Made by a program: the position numbers and the translations under genes. Positions 8,283 through 17,342 of a stretch of 62,629 bases of DNA are shown piece after piece. The notes below the pieces were generated by a model, which made no database searches, was not told the DNA's origin, and worked only from the letters and a program-made list of their open reading frames with translations. Numbering within the stretch: position 1 is the stretch's first letter; the number at the start of each line of letters is the position of its first letter. This DNA comes from CAZOEL01 sp964578835 (GTDB lineage Bacteria; Desulfobacterota; Syntrophobacteria; Syntrophobacterales; Syntrophobacteraceae), in assembly GCA_964578835.1 (NCBI GenBank), contig CAZOEL010000036.1, positions 1-62,629 on the forward strand, read 5' to 3'.

Positions 8283-9380
8283 CTATTCGAACAGTATGCT
8301 TCTGACTTCCACCCACTTGGAGAGCAGGCCTTCCTGTTGATCTCCGGACGGATTGACTGCCGACACCGCATAAAAGTAGGTGACGTTCCGTTTAACGGAT
8401 TGATCGACGAAGGGCGGCTTGCTGACGGGGGAAGCTGTCAGCCGGGTGATATCTTTCCCTTCGCGGCGATAGACGTGATAGCCCCCAGTTGCGCCTTCGC
8501 TTTCCGTCCACTGGACTTCCATGGCGCCTTTGGACGGAATCGCCCAAACCGTTTTTGGCGGGGGCGGAGCCACGGAGCCGGGCGCGCGGGCCTGCCGGGT
8601 CGGCGACGTATCAGCGGAAATCAATGTTCCTTCAAAGATCAGCTGGGGAGTGACGCGATAATCGTACAGCTGATTCGAGCCGACGGTTTTGTCGAGGTAA
8701 TTATTCGCCTTGAGAGGGACGGAGGATGCCTTCTCCCAGGAGCCGCCGGGCATGCGCCTTTCCAGCAGGAACTGAAGATCTCCCTGGAGAGGACGCCCCT
8801 GCTCGTCTTTGCTCGATGATTTCCACTGCACCATGATTCCCAGCGGGTCCGCAGTCGCCTGGAGATCTCTCACCGGCGTCGGAGCAGGAACGACTTTGGC
8901 GATCACCGCATTGGACAAGTTCAACTGACGGCCTCTTTTCTCATGAACTGAGACCTGGTAGCGATAGGCATGCTGTTTGGACACGACGATGTCGACCCAA
9001 ACGATTTTGTTGTCGACAACTCTGGCCGGTTCGGGAAATGCGGGATCGATGTTGAGCACCTCCTGCTGGCTTGCTGTCGGGCAGTCGAGGCAATTTCGGT
9101 TGTCCCATTTGACCTGAGATTTGAAAAGGGAAAAATGATAATTGGACGTCGATCCGGATCGCATTCCTTCGGGGATGGTCCAGCTGACTTCGACCCCCTT
9201 GGGCCGGACCAATACCTGAAGATCCGTTACCTGAGGAACGAGATCCCGAGTTATTCTCTGGGGGAGAACTTTCTTTCCGCAGCCGGCAAGAGGAGCGGAG
9301 AGAAAAACAGCCAGAAAAAGAGCCGGAATCACCCTGCTGAAACAAGCTGCACGGTTTGCGCGTCTACTCTGTATATTCAT
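8283..9380 (-). CDS. Lipoprotein with fibronectin type III-like repeats
   Basis: About 365 residues with a type II signal peptide; the lipobox is SAPLAGC, so the mature protein should be a lipid-anchored periplasmic or outer-membrane protein. The rest reads as two or three beta-sandwich FN3-like repeats with the recurring pattern V-W-x-x-P and Y-x-V-x-A-V-N (for example YFYAVSAVNPSGD near the end). The ATG at 9380 follows AAAAGAGAAG; a farther in-frame start at 9422 would put charged residues before the signal peptide. It lies between argH and lysA, an arrangement that may only reflect cotranscription. The function is unknown. Confidence 0.82.
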   Translation of the reverse strand: MNIQSRRANRAACFSRVIPALFLAVFLSAPLAGCGKKVLPQRITRDLVPQVTDLQVLVRPKGVEVSWTIPEGMRSGSTSNYHFSLFKSQVKWDNRNCLDCPTASQQEVLNIDPAFPEPARVVDNKIVWVDIVVSKQHAYRYQVSVHEKRGRQLNLSNAVIAKVVPAPTPVRDLQATADPLGIMVQWKSSSKDEQGRPLQGDLQFLLERRMPGGSWEKASSVPLKANNYLDKTVGSNQLYDYRVTPQLIFEGTLISADTSPTRQARAPGSVAPPPPKTVWAIPSKGAMEVQWTESEGATGGYHVYRREGKDITRLTASPVSKPPFVDQSVKRNVTYFYAVSAVNPSGDQQEGLLSKWVEVRSILFE

Positions 9381-9477
9381 CTTCTCTTTTTCCACCGATC
9401 CTGCACGAGCTCGTGGCGACAATAAATTCCTCTCTCCTGCATTATCAACAAAAGCCTCGGCAAGGAACGCTCGTCTT

Positions 9478-10878
9478 TTAGGCTTTTAGGGCCTGCTCTT
9501 TTTCTTTGATCTCAACCCGGGCGCGCTCGATTGCCTCCTTGACCCGCGAGGAGGCGGTTCCCCCGAGGGATCTCCTGAGATCTATGGCGCTCATGGCGTT
9601 GATGAAAGGATAGACATCGACATCGAAAGCCTTCGAAAAAGATTTGAGCTCTTCAATACTGCATTCGTGCAGTTCTTTGCCTTTTTGGATGCAGTGCTGG
9701 ACGATCTGGCCCACGGCATGGTGAGCCTTCCTGAAAGGGATTCCTTTCTTGACCAGGTAATCGGCGAGGTCGGTCGCAAGGGTGAATCCCTTCGTGGCCA
9801 TCTCCGCCATTCGATCTTCATTGAAGCGTATCTCCGGCAACAGCTTGGCCAGAATGCGCATGGTGCTGAGCACGGTGTCCACCGAGTCGAACACGGGCTC
9901 CTTGTCTTCCTGGAGGTCGCGATTGTAGGCGAGAGGCAGACCTTTGGCAAGGGTCAGAAGAGCCATCAAGTTTCCGTACACACGGGCTGTCTTTCCGCGC
10001 ATGAGCTCTGGGACATCGGGATTCTTCTTCTGCGGCATGATGCTCGATCCCGTGCAGAAAGCATCGCTTATGTCGATAAAGGCGAACTCGGTCGAGGACC
10101 ACAGAATCAATTCCTCTGAAAGCCGGCTTGTATGCATCATGAAAATAGCCGCCGCGGAGTTGAACTCGATCAGATAGTCGCGGTCGCTGACAGCGTCGAT
10201 GCTATTGGCGGTCACTCTGGGAAAGCCCAAATATTTCGCCGTCCATTCCATATCGATGGGAAAGGAAGTGCCGGCGAGAGCGGCGCTTCCCAAAGGAAGA
10301 ACATTGGAGCGCTTCAAACAGTCGGCGAACCTCTCTTCATCGCGACGGAACATCTCATAGTAGGCCATCAGATGGTGTGAGAGCAAGATGGGCTGGGCAT
10401 GCTGAAGGTGAGTGTAGCCGGGCATGATAACGCCCATTTTTTCATCGGCCGTCGAGACCAGGGCTTTTAGCACCTCGAGGAGCATGGCTCGGCACTGGAT
10501 CAGCGCATCGCGCATGTAGAGCCGCACGTCGACGCAGATCTGATCGTTTCGGCTTCGGGCCGTGTGGAGCTTGCCGCCCTTTTCGCCGATCTTCTGCATC
10601 AGCATTTGCTCGATGGCCATGTGGATGTCTTCCTGGGAGGAAGCCAGCTGGACTTTTCCCCTCTCGATTTCCCTCTGAATCTCTCCAAGCGCCTCAACGA
10701 TCTGAGACGCTTCATCGTGAGAAATGATCTTGCACTCGGCGAGCATTCGGCAATGAGCGATACTCCCTTCTATATCGTATCGATAGAGCCTGCTATCGAA
10801 ATGGATAGAAGCGGTGTAATCTTCTACCAGTCTGTTGGTGGGCTGCTCAAAACGTCCTTGCCAAAGCTTTTCTGCCAT
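9478..10878 (-). CDS. argH: Argininosuccinate lyase
   Basis: Last step of arginine synthesis: argininosuccinate to arginine and fumarate. The superfamily signature GSSIMPQKKNPDVPE is complete, with the catalytic serine in the flexible loop, and HTARSRNDQ is present near residue 108. The 466 residues are standard. The ATG at 10878 has GGAGAATCATCTT upstream. It follows argG by 58 bases in the arginine run argB-D-F-G-H. Confidence 0.97.
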   Translation of the reverse strand: MAEKLWQGRFEQPTNRLVEDYTASIHFDSRLYRYDIEGSIAHCRMLAECKIISHDEASQIVEALGEIQREIERGKVQLASSQEDIHMAIEQMLMQKIGEKGGKLHTARSRNDQICVDVRLYMRDALIQCRAMLLEVLKALVSTADEKMGVIMPGYTHLQHAQPILLSHHLMAYYEMFRRDEERFADCLKRSNVLPLGSAALAGTSFPIDMEWTAKYLGFPRVTANSIDAVSDRDYLIEFNSAAAIFMMHTSRLSEELILWSSTEFAFIDISDAFCTGSSIMPQKKNPDVPELMRGKTARVYGNLMALLTLAKGLPLAYNRDLQEDKEPVFDSVDTVLSTMRILAKLLPEIRFNEDRMAEMATKGFTLATDLADYLVKKGIPFRKAHHAVGQIVQHCIQKGKELHECSIEELKSFSKAFDVDVYPFINAMSAIDLRRSLGGTASSRVKEAIERARVEIKEKEQALKA

Positions 10879-10936
10879 AAGATGATTCTCCGTTCTCTTT
10901 CGGAATGCGCGGGATTTCCTCCGATGCTGCGATTGC

Positions 10937-12139
10937 TTAGAACTGCTTTCTTACGAGCGATTCGATTCGAAGCCTCAACCCGTTGAGCCTGATGAAGCCG
11001 GTAGCGTCGTCCTGCTGATAGACGCTATCCTCTTCGAATGTGGCAAAGCTTGGCTGGTAGAGGGAGCGGTCTGATTTTCTCCCGGTCACCATACAGCTTC
11101 CCTTGTAAAGCTTGAGGCGGGCTGCGCCCCATACATTCTCCTGAGCAGAGTCCATCGTATTCTGCAACATGCGCATTTCCGGGGAATACCAGAAGCCGTT
11201 GTAGATGAGCTGTGAGTAGCGAGGTACGAGAGAATCTCGGATATGCATGACTTCACGATCCATTGTAATGGATTCAACAGCGCAATGCGCCATGCGAAGT
11301 ATGGTCCCGCCCGGCGTTTCATAGACGCCACGGGACTTCATGCCGACGAAGCGATTTTCGACCAGATCGACCCTTCCGACGCCGTGCTTTCCACCGATGT
11401 CGTTCAACTCGCTAAGAATCTGCGCGGGACTCAAGCGGCGTCCGTTGATGGCGACAGCATCGCCTCTCTCGAAATCGATTTCGATGACTTCGGGAGTATT
11501 CGGCGCGTCTTCAGGATTGGCGGTCAAGGTGAACATCCCTGGATCCGGCTCCAGCCAGGGATCCTCCAGAATGCCGCCTTCATAGCTGATGTGGAGCATG
11601 TTCCTGTCGCTGCTGTAGGGCTTCTGCTGCGTTACGGGAACGGGAATTCCGTGTCTTTTTGCAAATTCGATCAGCTGCGTTCTGGATTTCAAATCCCACT
11701 CGCGCCAGGGCGCGATGACCTTGATGTTGGGATTTAAAGACATGTACGTCAGTTCGAATCGCACCTGATCGTTGCCCTTCCCCGTAGCCCCATGGCTTAC
11801 GGCGTCAGCATTCTCTTCCTGCGCGATTCTGATTTGATGTTTTGCGATGATGGGGCGCGCTATGGAAGTGCCGAGCAAATAGTGCCCTTCGTATATTGCA
11901 TTGGCGCGAAAAGCGGGAAAAACAAAGTCCCGCACGAATTCCTCTCGCAAGTCTTCTATTCGGGCCTTGACGGCGCCCGTTGCGAGAGCTTTGGCTTCAA
12001 GGCCTCCCAACTCCTCACCCTGGCCCAGATCTGCTGCGTAAGCGACTACTTCGCACTGATAATTCTCAACCAGCCATTTCAATATGACCGATGTGTCCAG
12101 TCCTCCGGAATAAGCCAGAACTACTTTATTTACCTTCAT
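10937..12139 (-). CDS. argG: Argininosuccinate synthase
   Basis: ATP-dependent ligation of citrulline and aspartate. The N-terminal PP-loop AYSGGLDTSV that binds ATP is intact. SHGATGKGNDQVRFE and SSDRNMLHISYEGG follow in the expected order. The 400 residues match the bacterial type. The ATG at 12139 has a GGGGGAA stretch upstream. It lies between argF (71 bases upstream in the transcript) and argH. Confidence 0.97.
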   Translation of the reverse strand: MKVNKVVLAYSGGLDTSVILKWLVENYQCEVVAYAADLGQGEELGGLEAKALATGAVKARIEDLREEFVRDFVFPAFRANAIYEGHYLLGTSIARPIIAKHQIRIAQEENADAVSHGATGKGNDQVRFELTYMSLNPNIKVIAPWREWDLKSRTQLIEFAKRHGIPVPVTQQKPYSSDRNMLHISYEGGILEDPWLEPDPGMFTLTANPEDAPNTPEVIEIDFERGDAVAINGRRLSPAQILSELNDIGGKHGVGRVDLVENRFVGMKSRGVYETPGGTILRMAHCAVESITMDREVMHIRDSLVPRYSQLIYNGFWYSPEMRMLQNTMDSAQENVWGAARLKLYKGSCMVTGRKSDRSLYQPSFATFEEDSVYQQDDATGFIRLNGLRLRIESLVRKQF

Positions 12140-12210
12140 GTCCGGAATCGTTCCCCCGTTAGATTTCCATATTTTATGGAGCTTCTCAAAAAGATGCCCC
12201 TCTGCGTCCG

Positions 12211-13131
12211 CTATTTATTCCCACAAAGTAGCCATTCGAGTAAAGCCATTTGTAAGTGAAGCCGATTTTCCGCTTGATCGAAAACGACCGAGCGAGGTCC
12301 TTCCATCACGCTGTCGGTTATCTCCTCGCCTCGGTGAGCGGGCAGGCAATGGAGGACAATAGCGTGGGGAGGGGCCGCTGCAACGAGCCCATCGTTGACC
12401 TGATACGGTTGAAAGACTGCAAGGCGCGACTGGGCTTCATCCTCCTGCCCCATGCTCGCCCAGACGTCCGTATAGAGGACGTCGGCGGAGGCCACCGCCG
12501 CTTTCGGGTCTTCGGTCAGAACGATTTCCCCTTTTCCTTGCGCTTTAGCCCAGTCCAGAACGTCCTGTTCCGGGGCGTATCCGGGAGGGCAGGCCAGATA
12601 CAGGGAAAAACCCAGCCTTGCGGCGGCGTTGATCCAGGAGTGAGCCACATTGTTGCCATCGCCCAGCCAAGCTACCTTCAGGTTCTCGAGACTTCCCCGC
12701 TTTTCTTCAATAGTGACCAGATCGCTCAAAACCTGGCATGGATGAAACCGGTCGGTAAGGCCGTTGATGACCGGTATGGTCGAATAACGCGCCAGATCGT
12801 CCGCGTCCTGCTGCGCGAAAGTGCGAATCACGATGGCGTCCACATAGCGAGACAAAACCCGCGCCATATCGATCATGGGCTCCTTGCGCGAGATCTGGGT
12901 TTCTTTCTCCGTCATGAATATGCACGCGCCGCCGAGACGGTACATGGCCGTTTCAAAAGAAACCCTTGTTCGTGTGGATGGCTTTACGAAAATGAGTCCG
13001 AGAATCTTCCCGCTCAATGTGGGCTCGAGCCTTCCCTGAGCGAGATCCGCCTTCATTTGCCGGGCGCGGGAAATCAGATGATGGATCTCATCGGCAGAGA
13101 TATCGCGGATAGTGGTCAGGTCGCGCTTCAT
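12211..13131 (-). CDS. argF: Ornithine carbamoyltransferase
   Basis: Forms citrulline from ornithine and carbamoyl phosphate; the carbamoyl phosphate could come from CarAB, encoded at 29.5-34 kb. The carbamoyl-phosphate loop is STRTRVSFE, the HPCQVLSDL block follows, and the ornithine-site HCLPAHRGEE is near the C-terminus. The 306 residues are typical. The start ATG at 13131 overlaps the argD stop by four bases and follows GGAGAGGAG, which suggests translational coupling. Confidence 0.97.
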   Translation of the reverse strand: MKRDLTTIRDISADEIHHLISRARQMKADLAQGRLEPTLSGKILGLIFVKPSTRTRVSFETAMYRLGGACIFMTEKETQISRKEPMIDMARVLSRYVDAIVIRTFAQQDADDLARYSTIPVINGLTDRFHPCQVLSDLVTIEEKRGSLENLKVAWLGDGNNVAHSWINAAARLGFSLYLACPPGYAPEQDVLDWAKAQGKGEIVLTEDPKAAVASADVLYTDVWASMGQEDEAQSRLAVFQPYQVNDGLVAAAPPHAIVLHCLPAHRGEEITDSVMEGPRSVVFDQAENRLHLQMALLEWLLCGNK

Positions 13132-14318
13132 GTGGTCTCCTCTCCAAGAAGGCTATCCAGCGCCTGGATAAGACGATCGATCTCCGGACGCTCGACCGTT
13201 AGCGGCGGCACAAAACGGAGAACATTTTCATGCGTGCAGTTGATGATAATTCCCCTCTCCAGGCAGCTCTGGACAAACTTCTGCCCGGGAACGGCAAGCT
13301 CCATGCCAATCATAAGCCCTCTTCCCCGCACTTCGCGGATAATGGGATGACGGGCTTTGAGCTCGTTGAGACGCTCTTTAAAATAAGCTCCGGTCTTTTG
13401 CGCGCCTTGCAGGAAGGAGGGCGCTGAAATCAATTGCACCGCGCGCAGCGCCACCGCCGCCGCCAATGGAGCTCCTCCGAAAGTGGAGGCATGGCTGCCG
13501 GGAACAAACGACGCCGCAGCTTCGTTCGTGGCGAGCATGGCGCCGATCGGAAATCCGTTGCCCAAAGCCTTGGCCAGGGTCATGATATCCGGGACGACCT
13601 CTTCTTGCTCGTAGGCGAAAAGGCTTCCCGTCCTTCCCATTCCAACCTGCACCTCATCGAAGATGAGAAGCAGATCATGCTTGCGGCAAAGCTCTTTCAG
13701 CCCGGTCAAATAACCCGGCGATGGAAGGATGACTCCTCCCTCGCCCTGGATCGGCTCCACCATGACGGCGCAGGTCTTTGGCGTGATGGCGGCTTCCACG
13801 GCAGGGATGGAATTGAAATCGACATAGACGAAGCCTTCGACAAGCGGCTCAAATCCCTTGTGCACCTTATCCTGGCCGGTTGCCGAAAGGGTGGCCAGTG
13901 TTCGACCATGGAAGGAATTATTCATGGTGATTATGTGAAAGCGGTCTGCTCCATGCTTGTCCTTGCTGTATTTTCTCGCAAGCTTTATTGCCGCTTCATT
14001 CGCTTCTGCGCCGCTGTTGGCGAAAAACACCTTATCTGCAAAAGAAAGCCGTGTCAATTCCGCCGCCAGTTCAATCTGTGGGCGCGTATAGAAGAGATTT
14101 GACACATGAACCAGCGTTTCCGCTTGTTCCCGTATGACCTTTGTCAGTTCCGGATGACAATGTCCCAGATTGCAGACGGCAATGCCGGCAAGAAAATCGA
14201 GATACTCCCTGCCCGCGTCATCCCAGAGCTTGCAGCCCCGGCCCCGGACAAACGCCACCGGAATGCGCGCGTACGTGCCGCAGATATGCTCATTACAGGC
14301 CGACATGAGATCGTCCAT
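13128..14318 (-). CDS. argD: Acetylornithine aminotransferase
   Basis: Class III PLP aminotransferase converting N-acetylglutamate semialdehyde to N-acetylornithine. Motifs: FDEVQVGMGRTG for cofactor stacking, the PLP lysine in TLAKALGNGFPIGA, and STFGGAPLAAA. The 396 residues are normal. The ATG at 14318 has GGAG nine bases upstream. ArgD enzymes can also act as succinyl-DAP aminotransferase. That second role may be unneeded here because dapL is present in the same gene train. Confidence 0.95.
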   Translation of the reverse strand: MDDLMSACNEHICGTYARIPVAFVRGRGCKLWDDAGREYLDFLAGIAVCNLGHCHPELTKVIREQAETLVHVSNLFYTRPQIELAAELTRLSFADKVFFANSGAEANEAAIKLARKYSKDKHGADRFHIITMNNSFHGRTLATLSATGQDKVHKGFEPLVEGFVYVDFNSIPAVEAAITPKTCAVMVEPIQGEGGVILPSPGYLTGLKELCRKHDLLLIFDEVQVGMGRTGSLFAYEQEEVVPDIMTLAKALGNGFPIGAMLATNEAAASFVPGSHASTFGGAPLAAAVALRAVQLISAPSFLQGAQKTGAYFKERLNELKARHPIIREVRGRGLMIGMELAVPGQKFVQSCLERGIIINCTHENVLRFVPPLTVERPEIDRLIQALDSLLGEETT

Positions 14319-14346
14319 AAAATTCTACTCCTCATTCAATTATCTA

Positions 14347-15222
14347 TTACTTCTTGACAATTTCCGTTCCAATACCGGTATCGGTGAACAATTCGAGGAG
14401 AACGGAATGCGGAATGCGCCCGTCGATAATGTGCACCTTGCCCACTCCTTCCTGCAGAGCGTCCATGGCGCATTGGACCTTGGGAATCATACCGCCCCGG
14501 AGCACTTCGGCCTGCATGAAGTCAGCCGCTTCGGCTATGGTCATGCTGGTGATGAGGTCTCCGTCTTTGCGGAGCACTCCGGCCACATCGGTCATGAGCA
14601 AAAACTTATCGGCTTGTAGGGCGCCGGCGATATGGCCCGCGACAAGATCGGCGTTGATGTTGAAAGTTTCTCCTTCTGAGCCGACGCCTATCGGCGCGAT
14701 CACAGGGATGATGTCGCTTGCCGCAAGATCCTTGAGAATTGCCGTGTTAACCTTTTGGACCTCGCCTACCAACCCGATATCGATTATTTCGGGGGGCTGG
14801 TCGTCGCCCTGGTAACGATAAATATGGAGCTTTCGAGCTTCTATAAGGCCGCCGTCCTTTCCGCTCAGCCCCAACGCCCTGCCTCCATGACGATTGATCA
14901 ACGCCACGATGTCCTTATTCACTTTACCGGCGAGCACCATTTCCACTATGTCCATGGTTTCGGCGTCGGTAACGCGCATGCCGGCGCGAAAATCGCTCTT
15001 CTTGCCGATCCGCTCAAGCATCTGCCCGATTTGCGGTCCTCCTCCGTGAACCACAACCGGGTTGATGCCGATGTATTTCATAAGGACGATATCCTTGGCG
15101 AAGCTTTCCTTGAGCTCGTCCTCCACCATGGCGTGCCCGCCGTATTTGATCACGACCGTCTTCTGATAGAACCGGCGTATGTACGGAAGGGCTTCGATCA
15201 AAATATTCGCTGTATCAGTCAT
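14347..15222 (-). CDS. argB: Acetylglutamate kinase
   Basis: Phosphorylates N-acetylglutamate; often the arginine-feedback step. It has the amino-acid kinase fold motifs VIKYGGHAM near residue 27 and VHGGGPQIG, with NINADLVAGHIA toward the C-terminal half. About 291 residues from the ATG at 15222, chosen because GAGGTAAG precedes it; an ATG 21 bases upstream also reads open. The N-terminal helix preceding the kinase core (ANILIEALPYIRRF) resembles the hexameric, arginine-sensitive type, so feedback inhibition is likely but unproven. Confidence 0.95.
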   Translation of the reverse strand: MTDTANILIEALPYIRRFYQKTVVIKYGGHAMVEDELKESFAKDIVLMKYIGINPVVVHGGGPQIGQMLERIGKKSDFRAGMRVTDAETMDIVEMVLAGKVNKDIVALINRHGGRALGLSGKDGGLIEARKLHIYRYQGDDQPPEIIDIGLVGEVQKVNTAILKDLAASDIIPVIAPIGVGSEGETFNINADLVAGHIAGALQADKFLLMTDVAGVLRKDGDLITSMTIAEAADFMQAEVLRGGMIPKVQCAMDALQEGVGKVHIIDGRIPHSVLLELFTDTGIGTEIVKK

Positions 15223-15267
15223 GCTCTTACCTCGAATCCTCAAGCTCGTCTTCGATGCGCGCTCACA

Positions 15268-16647
15268 TTAGAGAATGTAGCGGCTGAGATCCTCGTCTTT
15301 CATGATTTCCTGAAGGGTGCTTCGAACGTACTCCCTGGTAATCGGAATCTTCTGTCCCTTGAGATCGGGAGCATTGAAGGATACGTCCGAGAGAAGCTTC
15401 TCCATAATGGTGTGAAGCCTCCGGGCTCCGATGTTTTCCGTTCGCGCATTGACCTGATAGGCGATATCCGCTATCTCTTCTATGGCCTCATCCTCAAAAT
15501 TCAGCTCTACCTCTTCTGTGGCGAGGAGCGACTCATATTGCACGATGAGCGCATTCTCGGGCTCCTTCAATATGCGCACGAAGTCGTCCTTGCTCAGCGA
15601 CGTAAGCTCTACCCGGATGGGAAAGCGGCCCTGAAGCTCGGGTATGAGATCCGAAGGCTTCGCTATGTGGAAAGCTCCGGAGGCTATGAATAGAATGTGG
15701 TCGGTCCGAACCATGCCGTATTTGGTGGTAACCGTGGAGCCCTCCACGATTGGAAGCAGGTCTCGCTGCACGCCTTCGCGGGAAACGTCAGGACCTCTGC
15801 CGCCGCCTTCCCGGCCGGCAATCTTGTCGATTTCATCAAGAAATATGATGCCTGAATGCTCAACTCGCTCGATCGCAGCTTTGATCACCTTATCCATGTC
15901 GATCAACCGCTGGGATTCCTCCTGAATGAGAAGCTCCCTGGCCTCCGGTATTTTCACTTTACGCCTTTTCGTGCGTCGCGGGAGCATGGAGCCGAGCATT
16001 TCGCGCAGATTGTAGTCCATATCCTCCATGCCCGACCCGGCGAAAATCTCGATCATGGGGATATTGCGATCCGGGACGTCGATTTCCACGTAGCGATCGT
16101 CCAATGCCCCCTTGCGAAGCAGCTTCCTCAGCTTTTCACGCGTTGAATCGGCCTGGCCGGATTCCTCCTGAGCGGCCTTCATGGCCTCGGGCTCAGGCAG
16201 GAGATCGTCGTGAACATCCTGCTGCCTTTTGGGCGGCAACAGAATATCCAAAAGCTTCTCTTCTGCGACTTCTTCCGCCTTGAGCTTGACCGCCTCCATC
16301 TCCTCGGTTCGGACCATGTTGACGGCAAGCTCGCTCAAATCGCGAATCATCGATTCGACATCACGGCCCACATAACCCACTTCAGTGAACTTACTCGCCT
16401 CGATCTTGAGAAAAGGCGATTGAGCGAGGCGCGCGAGTCTGCGCGCAATTTCCGTTTTACCGACGCCTGTCGGCCCGATCATAATGATGTTCTTGGGAGC
16501 GATTTCGTCTCTCAAGTGCTCGGGGACCTGTTGGCGCCGCCATCGGTTTCTCAGCGCGATGGCGACCATGCGCTTGGCGTCCTTCTGACCAATAATGTAT
16601 TTGTCCAGTTCAAGGACAATCTGTGCGGGTGTTAGAGGCTGTTGCAT
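15268..16647 (-). CDS. hslU: HslUV protease ATPase subunit
   Basis: AAA+ unfoldase that feeds substrates to HslV. Walker A is GPTGVGKTEIARRLA near residue 53, Walker B is FLDEIDKIAGREGGG, and sensor/arginine-finger blocks lie toward the C-terminus (RTENIGARRLHTIMEKLL). The C-terminus ends SRYIL, the kind of hydrophobic tail that docks into HslV. The intermediate I-domain is present at about residues 110-240. The start at 16647 follows GAGGAG, and only four bases separate it from the hslV stop. Confidence 0.97.
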   Translation of the reverse strand: MQQPLTPAQIVLELDKYIIGQKDAKRMVAIALRNRWRRQQVPEHLRDEIAPKNIIMIGPTGVGKTEIARRLARLAQSPFLKIEASKFTEVGYVGRDVESMIRDLSELAVNMVRTEEMEAVKLKAEEVAEEKLLDILLPPKRQQDVHDDLLPEPEAMKAAQEESGQADSTREKLRKLLRKGALDDRYVEIDVPDRNIPMIEIFAGSGMEDMDYNLREMLGSMLPRRTKRRKVKIPEARELLIQEESQRLIDMDKVIKAAIERVEHSGIIFLDEIDKIAGREGGGRGPDVSREGVQRDLLPIVEGSTVTTKYGMVRTDHILFIASGAFHIAKPSDLIPELQGRFPIRVELTSLSKDDFVRILKEPENALIVQYESLLATEEVELNFEDEAIEEIADIAYQVNARTENIGARRLHTIMEKLLSDVSFNAPDLKGQKIPITREYVRSTLQEIMKDEDLSRYIL

Positions 16648-16651
16648 GGCT

Positions 16652-17191
16652 TCACAACTCCTCGACGGTAAAGTTGGTGTTGGTGTATATGCAGATGGAG
16701 GCGGCTATCTTCATGGCTTCTTCCGCAATCTGACGAATAGGCATGTTCGTGTGAGCCGTGAGAGCCCGCGCAGCCGCCAGCGCGTAGGGAGCGCCGGACC
16801 CGACTGCGGCGAGGCCGTCATCGGGTTCGATGACATCGCCTGTTCCGCTCAAAAGGAAGCATTCCGTTCGATCCGCTGCAATGAGCAAGGCCTCCAGTCG
16901 CCGCAAGGCTCTATCCATGCGCCAGTCTTTGGCCAGCTCCACGGCTGCGCGCTTCAAATTCCCATTATATTGCTCGAGCTTGCCTTCCAGCTTCTCAAAA
17001 AGAGTGAAGGCGTCCGCTGTCGATCCGGCAAAGCCCGTCAAAATCTTATCGTGATAAAGTTTGCGAATCTTCTTCGCCTGATGCTTGACGACGGTATCTC
17101 CCATGGTCACCTGACCATCTCCGGCCATGACAACCTGGCCCTCCCTTCGTATCGCAAGAACGGTTGTGCCTCGCATAAGGTTTTCCGCCAT
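16652..17191 (-). CDS. hslV: HslV peptidase subunit
   Basis: Proteasome-beta-type threonine peptidase that forms the HslUV chamber. Start at the ATG at 17191, after GGGAGAATAAAG. The translated N-terminus MAENLMRGTTVLAIRR means a short propeptide must be removed to expose the nucleophilic threonine of TTVLAIRR, as in relatives with extended N-termini. AGDGQVTMG and GSGAPYALAAARAL are conserved family blocks. Cotranscribed with hslU. Confidence 0.95.
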   Translation of the reverse strand: MAENLMRGTTVLAIRREGQVVMAGDGQVTMGDTVVKHQAKKIRKLYHDKILTGFAGSTADAFTLFEKLEGKLEQYNGNLKRAAVELAKDWRMDRALRRLEALLIAADRTECFLLSGTGDVIEPDDGLAAVGSGAPYALAAARALTAHTNMPIRQIAEEAMKIAASICIYTNTNFTVEEL

Positions 17192-17342
17192 ATCTTTATT
17201 CTCCCGCAAATTATTCAAAACGCCGCATGAGGAATGATATCTCGACGGCTATGAATGAAAACATGAAAGAAATCACAAAGCCCCTGAATCAAGCGCAATG
17301 TAAGGACGATCGTTCGAGTTTTCCCGATAATCTTCATCTTCT

